The notes beneath the pieces are model-generated. The model saw only the letters and a list, made by a program, of their open reading frames with translations. It was not told the DNA's origin and ran no database searches. Below are positions 28,759-37,949 of a stretch of 53,180 nt of DNA, piece by piece. Both the position numbers and the translations under genes were made by a program. The DNA is from Gallionella sp. (lineage in GTDB: Bacteria; Pseudomonadota; Gammaproteobacteria; Burkholderiales; Gallionellaceae): the NCBI GenBank assembly GCA_030645535.1, contig JAUSNM010000045.1, positions 1-53,180 of the forward strand, written 5' to 3'. How positions within the stretch are numbered: position 1 is the stretch's first letter; every line of letters begins with the position of its first letter.

Positions 28759-30453
28759 ATGCTTGATGAATTTATCCACAAACCACGCATTGCGTATTTC
28801 TCGATGGAAATCGCATTACGCTGCGAAATCCCGACCTATGCGGGAGGCCTCGGGATACTTGCCGGCGACACAATGCGCTCGGCAACCGATCTCGGTCTGC
28901 CCATGGTGGCGGTCAGTCTGATCAGTCGCGCAGGTTTTTTCCGCCAGGAGATTGACGATACGGGCCGCCAGCTGGAACAGGCTGCGACCTGGGATCCGCG
29001 TCGCTGGGCACAAGCGCTTGACGCCAAGATCGCCGTGCACATCGAGGATCGCACGGTCTGGATACGCGCCTGGCTTTATGTGCTCGAAGGTCACATGGGC
29101 GGTCGCCAGCCGGTATTGCTGCTCGATACCGATCTTGACGAAAACGAAAGCTCTGACCGCGAAATCACCCATTATCTTTATGGCGGTGGCCCCATCTACC
29201 GGCTCAAGCAGGAGATCGTGCTGGGTATCGGCGGTGCACGCCTGTTGCAGGCGTTGGGCTTCACGATACGGCATTACCACATGAACGAAGGGCACTCCGC
29301 CTTGCTGGGGCTTGAACTGATGCGGCGCTATACCCATTCTGCCGAGCACTTGCGGCCGGGGGAGTCGCCCTACGATTTTCCGCGCGTACGCGACATGTGC
29401 AGTTTTACCACGCACACGCCGGTCGAGGCGGGGCATGACCGTTATAGCTACGATCTGATCCGTCGCATACTCGACAACGGCTTCGACATCGAAACGATCA
29501 AGCGGCTGGCCGGGGATGAAAACCTCAACATGACGCGGCTGGCATTGAACCTGAGCGAATATGTGAACGGGGTCGCCAGAAAACATGCCGAAATATCGAG
29601 CGCGATGTTCCCCGGCTACCGCGTGCATGCGATCACCAACGGCGTGCATCCCTACACCTGGGCCGCCGAGCCATTTCGCCAGATTTTTGACCATTATCTG
29701 CCGGGCTGGTGCCACGAACCCCAACTGCTGATACGCGCCGACTGCTGCATTCCCGATGCGGCAATCTGGCAGGCGCATGTGCAGGCCAAACAGTTGCTGA
29801 TCGAAAAAGTGCAGGCGCTCACCGGGGTGGTGTTACAGCCGGATATTGCTGTTATCGGTTTCGCGCGGCGCATGACCGCCTATAAACGCCCTGATTTTCT
29901 GTTCTCTGATCTCGAACGCCTGCAACTTATCGCGCACAAATATCCGTTTCAAATTGTACTCGCCGGCAAAGCTCACCCGATGGATGAAAACGGCAAGCAT
30001 CTGATCGAGCAGCTGCACGCGCAGGCGCGCGCACTGAAGGGTAAAATCACCGTCGTTTATCTGCCTGATTACGACATGGCGCTGGCGCAGACGCTGACGG
30101 CGGGCGCGGACGTATGGCTCAACACGCCGTTGCCGCCGCTGGAGGCATCCGGCACCAGCGGCATGAAGGCCGCATTCAACGGGGTGCCGAATCTTTCTGT
30201 GCTTGACGGCTGGTGGATCGAGGCCTGCATCGAGGGCTTAACCGGATGGGCGATCGGTGATGCGGCAGGAATCAATGACGGTGATGCCGCCATGCTTTAC
30301 GACAAGCTTGAAAACCTGGTGTTGCCGCTGTATTACGGTCGCAGTGATGGCGGATGGGTCAGGCTGATGAAGGGTGCAATCAGCAAGAATGCTTCCTATT
30401 TCAACAGCCACCGCATGATGCGCCGTTATGCAACGGAAGCGTACAACTGGTGA
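28759..30453 (+). CDS. glgP: alpha-glucan (glycogen) phosphorylase, short form
   Basis: This enzyme releases glucose-1-phosphate from glycogen-type glucans using pyridoxal phosphate. The 564-residue chain begins at the family's catalytic core (AYFSMEIALR..IPTYAGGLGILAGD). It has YHMNEGHSALLGLEL, the GFARRMTAYKRPDFL segment, and EASGTSGMKAAFNG, which carries the cofactor-binding lysine region. It lacks the extra N-terminal domain of the long forms. The ATG at 28759 follows a GCAGGGA box; an upstream TTG (28735) is less likely. No other glycogen genes are adjacent. Confidence 0.92.
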   Translation: MLDEFIHKPRIAYFSMEIALRCEIPTYAGGLGILAGDTMRSATDLGLPMVAVSLISRAGFFRQEIDDTGRQLEQAATWDPRRWAQALDAKIAVHIEDRTVWIRAWLYVLEGHMGGRQPVLLLDTDLDENESSDREITHYLYGGGPIYRLKQEIVLGIGGARLLQALGFTIRHYHMNEGHSALLGLELMRRYTHSAEHLRPGESPYDFPRVRDMCSFTTHTPVEAGHDRYSYDLIRRILDNGFDIETIKRLAGDENLNMTRLALNLSEYVNGVARKHAEISSAMFPGYRVHAITNGVHPYTWAAEPFRQIFDHYLPGWCHEPQLLIRADCCIPDAAIWQAHVQAKQLLIEKVQALTGVVLQPDIAVIGFARRMTAYKRPDFLFSDLERLQLIAHKYPFQIVLAGKAHPMDENGKHLIEQLHAQARALKGKITVVYLPDYDMALAQTLTAGADVWLNTPLPPLEASGTSGMKAAFNGVPNLSVLDGWWIEACIEGLTGWAIGDAAGINDGDAAMLYDKLENLVLPLYYGRSDGGWVRLMKGAISKNASYFNSHRMMRRYATEAYNW

Positions 30454-30647
30454 TATATTGGACATCATTCCTAAGCTGTCTTTTTTGACCAGCCAGGCCG
30501 ATGCATATTTTGAGGCGCGCCGCATTTGAGTTTTTCAGCATGTCTGCATGGATGATAGCGTCATCAAAGTGCCGAGCGCGACTCTGTTGCTCCGCAGTAA
30601 GTCCGATTTTTCCGATGACCACTGACGGTTCAATGGGGAGAGTTTGT

Positions 30648-31517
30648 ATGAATGCTTTTTTTGACCGGGTTTTTCGTAGGTTCTGCCGCCGGGGGCGAGG
30701 TCTGGCTCTGACTGCCTGCTTGTTGGTGCCGGCATTGCCTGTTCCTGTTGAGGCCGGAACGTCTTATACCCTGGGCGTGGTGCCCCAGTTCGAGCAGCGC
30801 AAACTCTTCGCCATCTGGAAGCCTGTTGTCGACGAGCTAAGCCGGCGTGCCGGACTGGAGATCCGGCTGGTTGTCACCCTTACCGTCCCTGAATTCGAAA
30901 GCGCCCTGGAAAAGGGTAGTTTCGATTTTGTCTATGCCAATCCCTATCACATTCTGCGGGTCAGTGATTCCCAGGGGTACATTCCGCTGGTCCGGGATCG
31001 GGAACCCTTGCGCGGCATTCTGGTGGTCCGCCGCGATAGTCCGGTGAAAAGTGTCGAGGAGCTGGCAGGCAAGACGCTGGCCGTGCCCTCCCCCAATGCA
31101 CTGGGAGCAAGTCTGCTGCTGCGCGCCGATCTGGATCATCTCTATGGTGTTCACATGTCCATGGTGAACGCGAGAACACACAGCTCGGTATACCTGAATG
31201 TACTCAATGGGCTGACCGATGCAGGGGGCGGAGTGCAGAAGACCCTGGCCGAGCAGGATGCGGGGATCAGGGACGGGTTACGGATACTGTACACCACCCG
31301 GGCCATGCCATCCCATCCCGTCGCCGCCCATCCCCGTATCAAGCCGGATGTCAGGGAGCGGGTAAGAAAAGCAGTGCTGGAAATGAGTGCCACACCGGCA
31401 GGCCGGGCATTGCTGGATGAGATACCGATGCTCTCGCCGGTGAATGCCTTTCTTGAGGACTACCTGGTGATGCGTAAATGGGGTCTCGACACCTATTGGG
31501 TGGATGATGGGAAATAG
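30648..31517 (+). CDS. PhnD-like periplasmic binding protein
   Basis: From the ATG at 30648 (GGGGAG upstream) the product is 289 residues with a basic N-terminus and a hydrophobic signal segment (GLALTACLLVPALPVPVEAG). The mature part is a PhnD/SsuA-type binding protein of the phosphonate-binding family: LGVVPQFEQRK, FDFVYANPYHIL and GKTLAVPSPNALGAS are typical. It overlaps the following hybrid kinase gene by 14 bases. That pairing suggests it senses a ligand (phosphonate, phosphite, arsenate or other oxyanion) for the kinase instead of feeding an ABC importer, of which there is none nearby. In-frame upstream ATG 30501 would bury the signal peptide. Confidence 0.85.
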   Translation: MNAFFDRVFRRFCRRGRGLALTACLLVPALPVPVEAGTSYTLGVVPQFEQRKLFAIWKPVVDELSRRAGLEIRLVVTLTVPEFESALEKGSFDFVYANPYHILRVSDSQGYIPLVRDREPLRGILVVRRDSPVKSVEELAGKTLAVPSPNALGASLLLRADLDHLYGVHMSMVNARTHSSVYLNVLNGLTDAGGGVQKTLAEQDAGIRDGLRILYTTRAMPSHPVAAHPRIKPDVRERVRKAVLEMSATPAGRALLDEIPMLSPVNAFLEDYLVMRKWGLDTYWVDDGK

Positions 31518-33684
31518 GCGTTCTGTTTCCCTGCGTTGGAAATTGCTGCTGCCGCTGCTGTCGGCCAGTCTGGTTATCATGGCCTCTCTCAATTTCGTCT
31601 GGATTCCCCGATACCTGGAAACTCAGAAAGCAGATTATCTCGAAGAAGTGGATCATCACCTGGACAGCGTCATCGAGGGGCTGATGCCACTCATGCTGTC
31701 CAATCAGATAGATATCATCAACGAGAATCTGCAGGAACTGAAAAAGAAGAATCAGAACTGGGATTCCATACTGCTGATCAATGTTCGCGGCAAGCAGATC
31801 TATCCGCCCATGGTCGGAAGTGCCTTAGTCATCGCTGATCACCCGAGTTTGCTGACGCTGAAAAAGAACATCAGCTACCTGGGACAACCAGTGGGCCATC
31901 TGACTGTCCAGGTGAACCTGACTCACTGGTTGGAGAAGCGTAATGAGCAACACCTGCAGCTGATATTCCTGCTGGTGGGGATCATTGTCCTGCTGGTGCT
32001 GATCTGGACAGCGATGGTGGAGGGAATCGTGGTCCGGCCCATGCGGCGATTGGCCGGAGCCGCCAAGGCGCTGGCCCGGCGCGAGTTTGATGCCCCGCTG
32101 CCTGCGAGCTCGAAGGACGAGGTGGGGGAACTGATCGAGAGTTTCTCCACGATGCGCCGGGATATGAAGGTCTACCATGATGAATTGCTGGGAGAAATCG
32201 GCGAGCGACAGAAGGCAGAGCAGGAACTGCGGGAGCACAGGCAGCACCTGGAAAAGCAAGTGGCTGACCGTACTGCTGAACTGGTCAGTGCCAAGGAGTC
32301 AGCCGAAGCCGCTAACCGGGCCAAGAGCGCCTTCCTCGCCAACATGTCCCACGAACTCAGAACACCGCTGAACGCGATCCTCGGCTTTTCCGATATCCTG
32401 CGCCGTGATGCGGGGCTCTCCGAATCCCAGAAGGATACGCTGGCGACCATCCACAAGAGCGGCGATCACTTGCTCGGCCTCATCAACGATGTCCTCGACA
32501 TCGCCAAGATCGAGGCCGGCCGTATCGTGTTGGAGTCAGCACCGTTCGACTTGGGCGGCATGATCTTCGATATCACCGACATGCTGCGTGTTCGTGCCCG
32601 TGACAAGGGCTTGCAACTGCTGGTCGATCAATCATCCGAGGTTCCTCGCTACATCGTGGGCGACGAAGCCAAACTGCGGCAGATCCTGATCAACCTGATT
32701 TCCAACGCTATCAAGGCAACAGAAAAGGGCGGCATCACCCTGCGTATGGGCGTAAAACGCAACAAGATCGATCACCTGATCATGGAGGTGGAAGACACCG
32801 GCATCGGCATCGCGTCTGCGGATAAGGCGAAAGTTTTCGAAGCTTTCGTTCAGGTGGGCTCCCAGGCCAAACAGCAGGGCACGGGGTTGGGGCTGGCGAT
32901 CACCCGCCAGTTCGTCGAGTTAATGGGAGGGCAACTTTCCCTCACCAGCGCCGTAGGGCAGGGCAGTACCTTTCGGGTGGAGCTGCCCGTGCAATTGGCG
33001 CTGTCGGGAGATATCCCGCAAGCAGCCAAGGGGCGCGGTGAAGTGATCGCTCTGGAACCGGGGCAGTCGCCCTGTCGGGTATTGGTGGTGGAAGACCAGT
33101 TGGAGAACCGGCTCTTGCTGACCCGTTTGCTGGAAAATGTGGGATTCGAAATTCAGACGGCTGTAAACGGTGTCAAAGCCGTGGAGCAGTTCACCAACTG
33201 GAAGCCCCATTTTATCTGGATGGATCGGCGTATGCCGGTGATGGACGGATTGGAGGCTACCCGTCGTATTCGCGCCCTGCCAGGCGGGGACGCCGTGAAG
33301 ATCGCCGCAGTGACAGCCTCCACGTTCAATGAAGAGGATGCAGAATTAACGGCGTCCGGTTTCGACGACATCGTTCATAAACCCTTCCGCTCAGAGCAGA
33401 TATTCGAATGCATGGAGCGTTTGCTGGCGCTGCGCTTTGTGCGTGTCGAAGCGCAGGCTGCGGAAGAGGTTGTCAACGTTGTATTGACTGAGGAAATGCT
33501 GGCAGTGTTGCCGGAGGATTTGCGTCGCGAACTCCGCGCGGCTTTGAAAAGTCTGGAGAGCGAACGCATCGCCGCCGCTATTGGGCAAGTCGCATCCTGT
33601 GATTCAAAGTTGCACAAGACGCTGTCTCACCTGGCTGAAAACTTCGAATATCCGGCTATCCTGAAGGCATTGCAGACGAACTGA
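31504..33684 (+). CDS. hybrid sensor histidine kinase with receiver domain
   Basis: The 726-residue membrane kinase has helices at about 12-32 and 153-173 around a periplasmic domain of about 120 residues, then HAMP (about 175-230) and a coiled coil. The HisKA motif AFLANMSHELRTPLNAI places the phospho-histidine near residue 283. HATPase_c (ISNAIKATEKGG, GIGIASADK, GTGLGLAI) follows, then a receiver domain with Asp in WMDRRMPVMDG (about residue 574). A helical tail of about 70 residues ends the protein. It is probably triggered by the PhnD-like protein encoded by the overlapping upstream gene. No separate response regulator is adjacent. Confidence 0.92.
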   Translation: MMGNRRSVSLRWKLLLPLLSASLVIMASLNFVWIPRYLETQKADYLEEVDHHLDSVIEGLMPLMLSNQIDIINENLQELKKKNQNWDSILLINVRGKQIYPPMVGSALVIADHPSLLTLKKNISYLGQPVGHLTVQVNLTHWLEKRNEQHLQLIFLLVGIIVLLVLIWTAMVEGIVVRPMRRLAGAAKALARREFDAPLPASSKDEVGELIESFSTMRRDMKVYHDELLGEIGERQKAEQELREHRQHLEKQVADRTAELVSAKESAEAANRAKSAFLANMSHELRTPLNAILGFSDILRRDAGLSESQKDTLATIHKSGDHLLGLINDVLDIAKIEAGRIVLESAPFDLGGMIFDITDMLRVRARDKGLQLLVDQSSEVPRYIVGDEAKLRQILINLISNAIKATEKGGITLRMGVKRNKIDHLIMEVEDTGIGIASADKAKVFEAFVQVGSQAKQQGTGLGLAITRQFVELMGGQLSLTSAVGQGSTFRVELPVQLALSGDIPQAAKGRGEVIALEPGQSPCRVLVVEDQLENRLLLTRLLENVGFEIQTAVNGVKAVEQFTNWKPHFIWMDRRMPVMDGLEATRRIRALPGGDAVKIAAVTASTFNEEDAELTASGFDDIVHKPFRSEQIFECMERLLALRFVRVEAQAAEEVVNVVLTEEMLAVLPEDLRRELRAALKSLESERIAAAIGQVASCDSKLHKTLSHLAENFEYPAILKALQTN

Positions 33685-33979
33685 CCGGTAAACTAGCCTG
33701 CCGGGCCAAGGCAAGATACTTGCAGTCGATAATACGCCGGCCTCCTTGAGGCTGATGATGTATGAAGGTGGGAGGGGTGAATTTTTCGGATCGTGCCATT
33801 AACGCTCGTTCATCACGGTCATATGTAAATGCGACCAGGTCAAATTGCATAGATATTTTGGCCTATATGGTGAGAGGAATAACTGTGTTGTAATCCGCAG
33901 GGTGGCAATTAAGATCAGCAGGTGCCGACAGCAGAAATTCTTATCAACTCAGCATGGCCGTATTTTGAAAGGAAGCAAT
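33685..33979. other. intergenic region upstream of outer-membrane gene
   Basis: This 295-base stretch has no ORF that I can support; the reading frame of the next gene stays open back to 33845 but lacks a ribosome-binding site there. The base composition becomes clearly more AT-rich from about 33840, continuing into the next gene. Confidence 0.4.
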
Positions 33980-34801
33980 ATGTCAAAGAAAGCTGGGATG
34001 GTTGGTCTTGGTTTGTTAATGATTTCTTGCATATCGATTACTGCAAACGCTGAGCAGCGGGTTGCTGGTGAGCTAAAAACAAAATCTGGTCAGGAAATTG
34101 GCGTGACTGTTTCCTCGTACGATTATCAGGAACCCTCATTAAATGTGTCCCTCAAAGCCACGAAATTGGGTATGGATTACAAGGGGGCCGTTGCATTAGA
34201 AGAGGGTTGGTTTATCAGGGGTAACTTCGGTTACGCTAATGGCCGTGCTGACTATTCCGGGTCAGGCACGCTGAGCGCCCGGCCAGACTGGTATTACGAG
34301 TTGCGCGGGATGATTGGTAAAGATTTTGATCAGGGAAATTATGTTATTTCTCCTTATGTTGGCCTTGGTTATCGATATTTGTTCAATGATTTACGCGGAG
34401 TTTCCAGCACCGGCGCAAGTGGCTATCGGCGAAAAAGTGAATACTCATACCTGCCAGTCGGGATGACTCATCAAATCAAGCTTGAATCACAAGCTAAATT
34501 GCTCACCACACTGGAATATGACCACCTTATATCAGGTCAGCAAACCACTTATATTACAGACGTAACTAATTTGATCGCTGATCAGGTTAATAAGCAGCGG
34601 CATGGTTATGGAATCAGAGGTAGTGTGTACTATGAAAAAGGTAGCTGGTCTTTTGGTCCCTGGTTTCAGTACTGGAATATCAATCAATCCGCTTCAACTA
34701 CGGCAACGGTAACTCTGCTGGGCGTCACTTATAACGCAACCTTTTGGGAACCAAAAAACAAAACAACCGAAATTGGTTTGAGATTTGGGTATAAGTTCTA
34801 A
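33980..34801 (+). CDS. outer-membrane beta-barrel protein
   Basis: From ATG 33980 (AAAGGAAG upstream) the 273-residue product has a signal peptide (about 1-24, ending ITANAEQ). The rest shows alternating amphipathic strands with aromatic girdles and ends in phenylalanine (RFGYKF), the usual sorting signal for outer-membrane barrels. Segments such as YVISPYVGLGYRYLF and SWSFGPWFQYWNI fit barrel strands. It is AT-richer than its neighbours, perhaps from transfer. The macrodomain gene starts on the base after its stop. Confidence 0.8.
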   Translation: MSKKAGMVGLGLLMISCISITANAEQRVAGELKTKSGQEIGVTVSSYDYQEPSLNVSLKATKLGMDYKGAVALEEGWFIRGNFGYANGRADYSGSGTLSARPDWYYELRGMIGKDFDQGNYVISPYVGLGYRYLFNDLRGVSSTGASGYRRKSEYSYLPVGMTHQIKLESQAKLLTTLEYDHLISGQQTTYITDVTNLIADQVNKQRHGYGIRGSVYYEKGSWSFGPWFQYWNINQSASTTATVTLLGVTYNATFWEPKNKTTEIGLRFGYKF

Positions 34802-35311
34802 ATGAGCACCCTGGTTCACGCACTTCAAGCTGACATCACCACACTATCGGTTGACGCCATCGTCAACGCTGCCAACTCGTCACTGCTTGGCGGCGGGGGC
34901 GTGGACGGGGCAATTCATCATGCTGCCGGGGCAGAGCTACTGAATGAATGTCTCCAGTTGGGTGGTTGCAAAACGGGGGATGCAAAAATCACCAAGGGGT
35001 ATCGCTTGCCCGCCAAGTTCGTCATTCACACTGTCGGACCCGTCTGGCGGGGAGGGATGAGCGGAGAACCCGAGCTGTTGGCAAGTTGCTATCAACGTTC
35101 AATGGAGCTCGCAACGGACTATGGTGTTCACACGCTTGCGTTTCCCAGCATCAGCACAGGTGTTTATGGCTACCCGATTGAACTGGCGGCAAGGGTCGCA
35201 ATTAAAACGGTGCGCTCGCAGTTACAGAAATTTCCCGCCATTCAGGAGGTGGTGTTTTGCTGCTTTAGTATCAGCGACCTTACAGTCTACGAACAAGCCT
35301 TGAGTGAATAG
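34802..35311 (+). CDS. macrodomain protein, O-acetyl-ADP-ribose deacetylase type
   Basis: The 169-residue protein is a single macrodomain of the YmdB/MacroD type. The ADP-ribose-binding motifs are present: [20 protein letters not shown] (about residues 18-37), [10 protein letters not shown] and [12 protein letters not shown]. Such enzymes hydrolyse O-acetyl-ADP-ribose or remove ADP-ribose from proteins or nucleic acids. Its ATG directly abuts the TAA of the barrel gene, so it probably depends on translational coupling. The two products have no obvious common pathway. Confidence 0.92.
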   Translation: MSTLVHALQADITTLSVDAIVNAANSSLLGGGGVDGAIHHAAGAELLNECLQLGGCKTGDAKITKGYRLPAKFVIHTVGPVWRGGMSGEPELLASCYQRSMELATDYGVHTLAFPSISTGVYGYPIELAARVAIKTVRSQLQKFPAIQEVVFCCFSISDLTVYEQALSE

Positions 35312-35689
35312 CACAACGCCGGGCGTTGGGAACACAGTGCAAGTGTATGAGTCAACTTTGCAGGGGAGGGGAGCTTCGTTACCCGCCCGCCGGCACAGAG
35401 CAAGCGAAGGCGAGGACATATACGCAAAGAATCAGCGGTTGTCTGAATAACTGACCTGAACGCCCCCACTGTTTCGCAGCAAATTTCTTGATGTGTTCGT
35501 TACCGCACGGTTTAAGTATGGCAGTGCAGCGTATTGTGTCGGCACATGGCGAACAGGAACGTTGTACGCCATGTATTCCGATTAATGTCCGCACTGTGAT
35601 CAGAACGATCATGGCTGAAGGACTGCAGGGACCGTAGTTCAACCACGACTTCTGGTCGTTTTTTTTCGATATCTAAAGGAAGTAATCAC
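35312..35689. other. long leader/intergenic region before second csp gene
   Basis: No gene is supported in this 378-base stretch. A short hairpin (AACGCCGGGCGTT, about 35317-35329) follows the macrodomain gene and may end its transcript. A second hairpin with a T-run is annotated separately. A minus-strand ORF (35379-35642) has no ribosome-binding site and no recognised family. Confidence 0.45.
35645..35666 (+). terminator. terminator-like hairpin in csp leader
   Basis: ACGAC (35645-35649) and GTCGT (35655-35659) form a short stem with a 5-base loop, followed by a run of T residues to 35666. It sits 24 bases before the csp2 ATG, upstream of its ribosome-binding site. It could end upstream transcription, or act as an attenuator inside the cold-shock leader. 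Confidence 0.5.
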
Positions 35690-35893
35690 ATGAAAACCGG
35701 TACAGTTAAATGGTTTAACGATGCAAAGGGTTTTGGTTTTGTTACGCCCGATGACGGCAGCGATGATTTGTTCGCACATTTTTCCGCAATCAACATGGAC
35801 GGGTTCAAGTCACTCAAGGAAGGTCAAAAAATTTCCTTTGAAGTGATTCAAGGTGCCAAGGGTAAGCAAGCTTCCAATATCCGGGCTGCCTGA
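35690..35893 (+). CDS. cold-shock domain protein (CspA family), copy 2
   Basis: This 67-residue cold-shock domain has RNP-1 KGFGFVTP and RNP-2 DLFAHFSAI. It is an RNA chaperone paralogous to the protein at 1480-1686. The ATG follows AAAGGAAG. The unusual hairpin with a T-run just upstream may regulate it. Confidence 0.95.
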   Translation: MKTGTVKWFNDAKGFGFVTPDDGSDDLFAHFSAINMDGFKSLKEGQKISFEVIQGAKGKQASNIRAA

Positions 35894-35968
35894 CAGTGCG
35901 CATAGCGCGCTGGTGACGAAGGGGCGGGGAGTATTCCGCCTGTTTGTAATTCAGTTAAGGAGTCCTTC

Positions 35969-37333
35969 ATGTCAGTCTGGTTTCGAATTCGCTGGCATAC
36001 GTCTGCACTGCCCGCTATGGCGGTTATCTGCTTCGCGCTGACGGCTTCGGCCGCCGATGAAGATTTCTCCTCACTGACAAAACGCCTGCAAGCGGAAAAG
36101 CCGAAATTCGCGCAGCGCCAGCAGGCTTTGTTAGCGGAACGCTACGACCTCGCTGACCGGTCGGTCAATGGCGTTGCCATGTCGCGCGGCAAGCCGGTGC
36201 AGGAAGGCGTGCGCGTCAAGTTGCCCAAGGGCATGTCCTGGGAAAAACTCGCTGCCATGTCGCCTGAAGAAGTCAGCGAAAAACAGCTCTGGCCGGCAGG
36301 CTTTCTTCCGTTACCGCATCCCCACCATGAAGCGGGCGGCATGGTCTTCCCAAAATTCCTGATCGATGAAACGAAAAAACAGACCGATCGCGATCTGACT
36401 CGCTTTGACCTCGACTTTGACTTGCCGGATCATTTTCTGCCCGAGTTCCCGGCACCGATCTATCTGACGACGCGGCCTGATCTGGGCGACGTTTCTCAAG
36501 GGGCGCTGGTGACGCTCAGCAACTTCAACGAATTGTTCAAAGACATCCTAAATCCCAAACAGCTCGAAGGGTTACGGTTACTGGTCACGCCGTTTCCCCA
36601 GCAGCAGTTCAACGCCACTGAAGACCGCCGCAGCTTGAAGGCTCATCCGGGCGTTGCCTGCTTCGACTGCCACGCCAACGGCCATACGAACGCCTCCACC
36701 CATACAGTCGGCGACATTCGACCCAACGAGCATCGCCATCGGATTGATACGCCATCGCTGCGGGGCGTAAACATTCAGCGCCTGTTCGGTTCGCAACGGG
36801 CGATGAAGTCCGTGGAAGACTTTACCGAATTCGAGCAGCGCGGCGCCTACTTCGACGGCATCCCGGCCGACGCTGCGCGCAAAGGCACCAACGTTCTCGA
36901 ACGCGGCAGTCAGGTGCAATTTATGGCGGAGTTTCAGGCGCTGCTCGACTTTCCGCCCGCGCCCAGGCTCAACTTATTCGGCAAGCTCAATCCAGCTAAA
37001 GCCAACGCGAGCGAGATGCGCGGCCAGGAAATATTTTTCGGGAAGGGCCAGTGCGCGACCTGCCACATCCCGCCGTACTATACCGACAACTCCATGCACA
37101 ACCTGAAGGTGGAGCGATTCTTCAAGGAGGTCACGATTAACGGACGCCGTGCATCGGCAGACGGCCCGATCAAGACCTTCCCGCTGCGCGGCATCAAGGA
37201 CTCGCCGCCGTACCTGCACGATGACCGGTTGCTGACGCTTGCGGATACGGTGGAGTTCTTCAACCTCGTGCTGGAATTGAAGCTGAATGAACAGGAGAAG
37301 AAGAGCCTTGTGGCCTTCATGCGGACACTGTAG
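35969..37333 (+). CDS. di-heme cytochrome c peroxidase-like protein
   Basis: The 454-residue exported protein has a signal peptide ending near residue 28 (TASAADE). Two CxxCH heme motifs are present: CFDCH (about residue 229) and CATCH (about residue 361). This two-heme layout with the GRRASADGPIKTFPLRGIKD region fits the MauG/cytochrome c peroxidase superfamily. The spacing and long N-terminal part differ from classical CcpA, so the substrate is uncertain. An AGGAG box lies before the ATG. It should act in the periplasm, detoxifying peroxide or modifying a protein. Confidence 0.85.
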   Translation: MSVWFRIRWHTSALPAMAVICFALTASAADEDFSSLTKRLQAEKPKFAQRQQALLAERYDLADRSVNGVAMSRGKPVQEGVRVKLPKGMSWEKLAAMSPEEVSEKQLWPAGFLPLPHPHHEAGGMVFPKFLIDETKKQTDRDLTRFDLDFDLPDHFLPEFPAPIYLTTRPDLGDVSQGALVTLSNFNELFKDILNPKQLEGLRLLVTPFPQQQFNATEDRRSLKAHPGVACFDCHANGHTNASTHTVGDIRPNEHRHRIDTPSLRGVNIQRLFGSQRAMKSVEDFTEFEQRGAYFDGIPADAARKGTNVLERGSQVQFMAEFQALLDFPPAPRLNLFGKLNPAKANASEMRGQEIFFGKGQCATCHIPPYYTDNSMHNLKVERFFKEVTINGRRASADGPIKTFPLRGIKDSPPYLHDDRLLTLADTVEFFNLVLELKLNEQEKKSLVAFMRTL

Positions 37334-37368
37334 GTATCAATCAGATATTACCTTTACAGGGGGTTGTC

Positions 37369-37920
37369 ATGAGCAAATACCAAATCGCCGTTGTCGTCGG
37401 AAGCCTGCGCCACGATTCATTTAATCGCAAGCTGGCAAGCGCAGTTGCAAAATTGGCACCACCGGAGTTCTCGTTCAGGCAAGTGCAAATCGGCGACTTG
37501 CCGCTTTATAACCAGGATGACGACACAAATCAGGCCGATTCCGTCAAGCGGCTGAAGGGCGAAATTGCGGCGGCCCAGGGGCTTCTGTTCGTCACGCCCG
37601 AATACAACCGCTCAATCCCCGGCGTACTCAAGAACGCGATCGATCATGCCTCGCGCCCCTATGGCCAAAGCGCCTGGGCGGGAAAACCCGCCGGTGTGTT
37701 GGGCGCATCGCCCGGCGCCAGCGGCACGGCCATGGCACAACAGCATTTGCGCAACATTCTCGCGACGCTTGACGTGCCGACGCTTGGTCAACCCGAAGCA
37801 TTCATCCAGGTAACGGACGGGTTGTTTGACGACGCCGGTAATATAGGTGCAGGCAGCAAAAAATTTCTGCAAAACTGGATGGACCGGTATGTCGCATGGG
37901 TGAAAAAACACGCTGCCTGA
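37369..37920 (+). CDS. NADPH-dependent FMN reductase
   Basis: The 183-residue flavodoxin-like oxidoreductase shows the FMN phosphate-binding loop GSLRHDSFNRKLA (about residues 12-24) and the family motif TPEYNRSIPGVLKNAIDH (about 76-93). Such enzymes (chromate or quinone reductase type) reduce FMN, quinones or metals with NAD(P)H in the cytosol. It lies 35 bases after the cytochrome gene and may share its transcript. Confidence 0.92.
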   Translation: MSKYQIAVVVGSLRHDSFNRKLASAVAKLAPPEFSFRQVQIGDLPLYNQDDDTNQADSVKRLKGEIAAAQGLLFVTPEYNRSIPGVLKNAIDHASRPYGQSAWAGKPAGVLGASPGASGTAMAQQHLRNILATLDVPTLGQPEAFIQVTDGLFDDAGNIGAGSKKFLQNWMDRYVAWVKKHAA

Positions 37921-37949
37921 TGCCGTAAAAACAAAGAGAGGAGATAATT

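Noticed and set aside
30401..30622. Minus-strand ORF between glgP and the PhnD-like gene
   Set aside because: Overlaps the glgP 3' end; no domain recognised. A decayed gene cannot be ruled out.
35379..35642. Minus-strand ORF of 87 codons before csp2
   Set aside because: No ribosome-binding site, unusual composition and no family resemblance; it covers the presumed leader.
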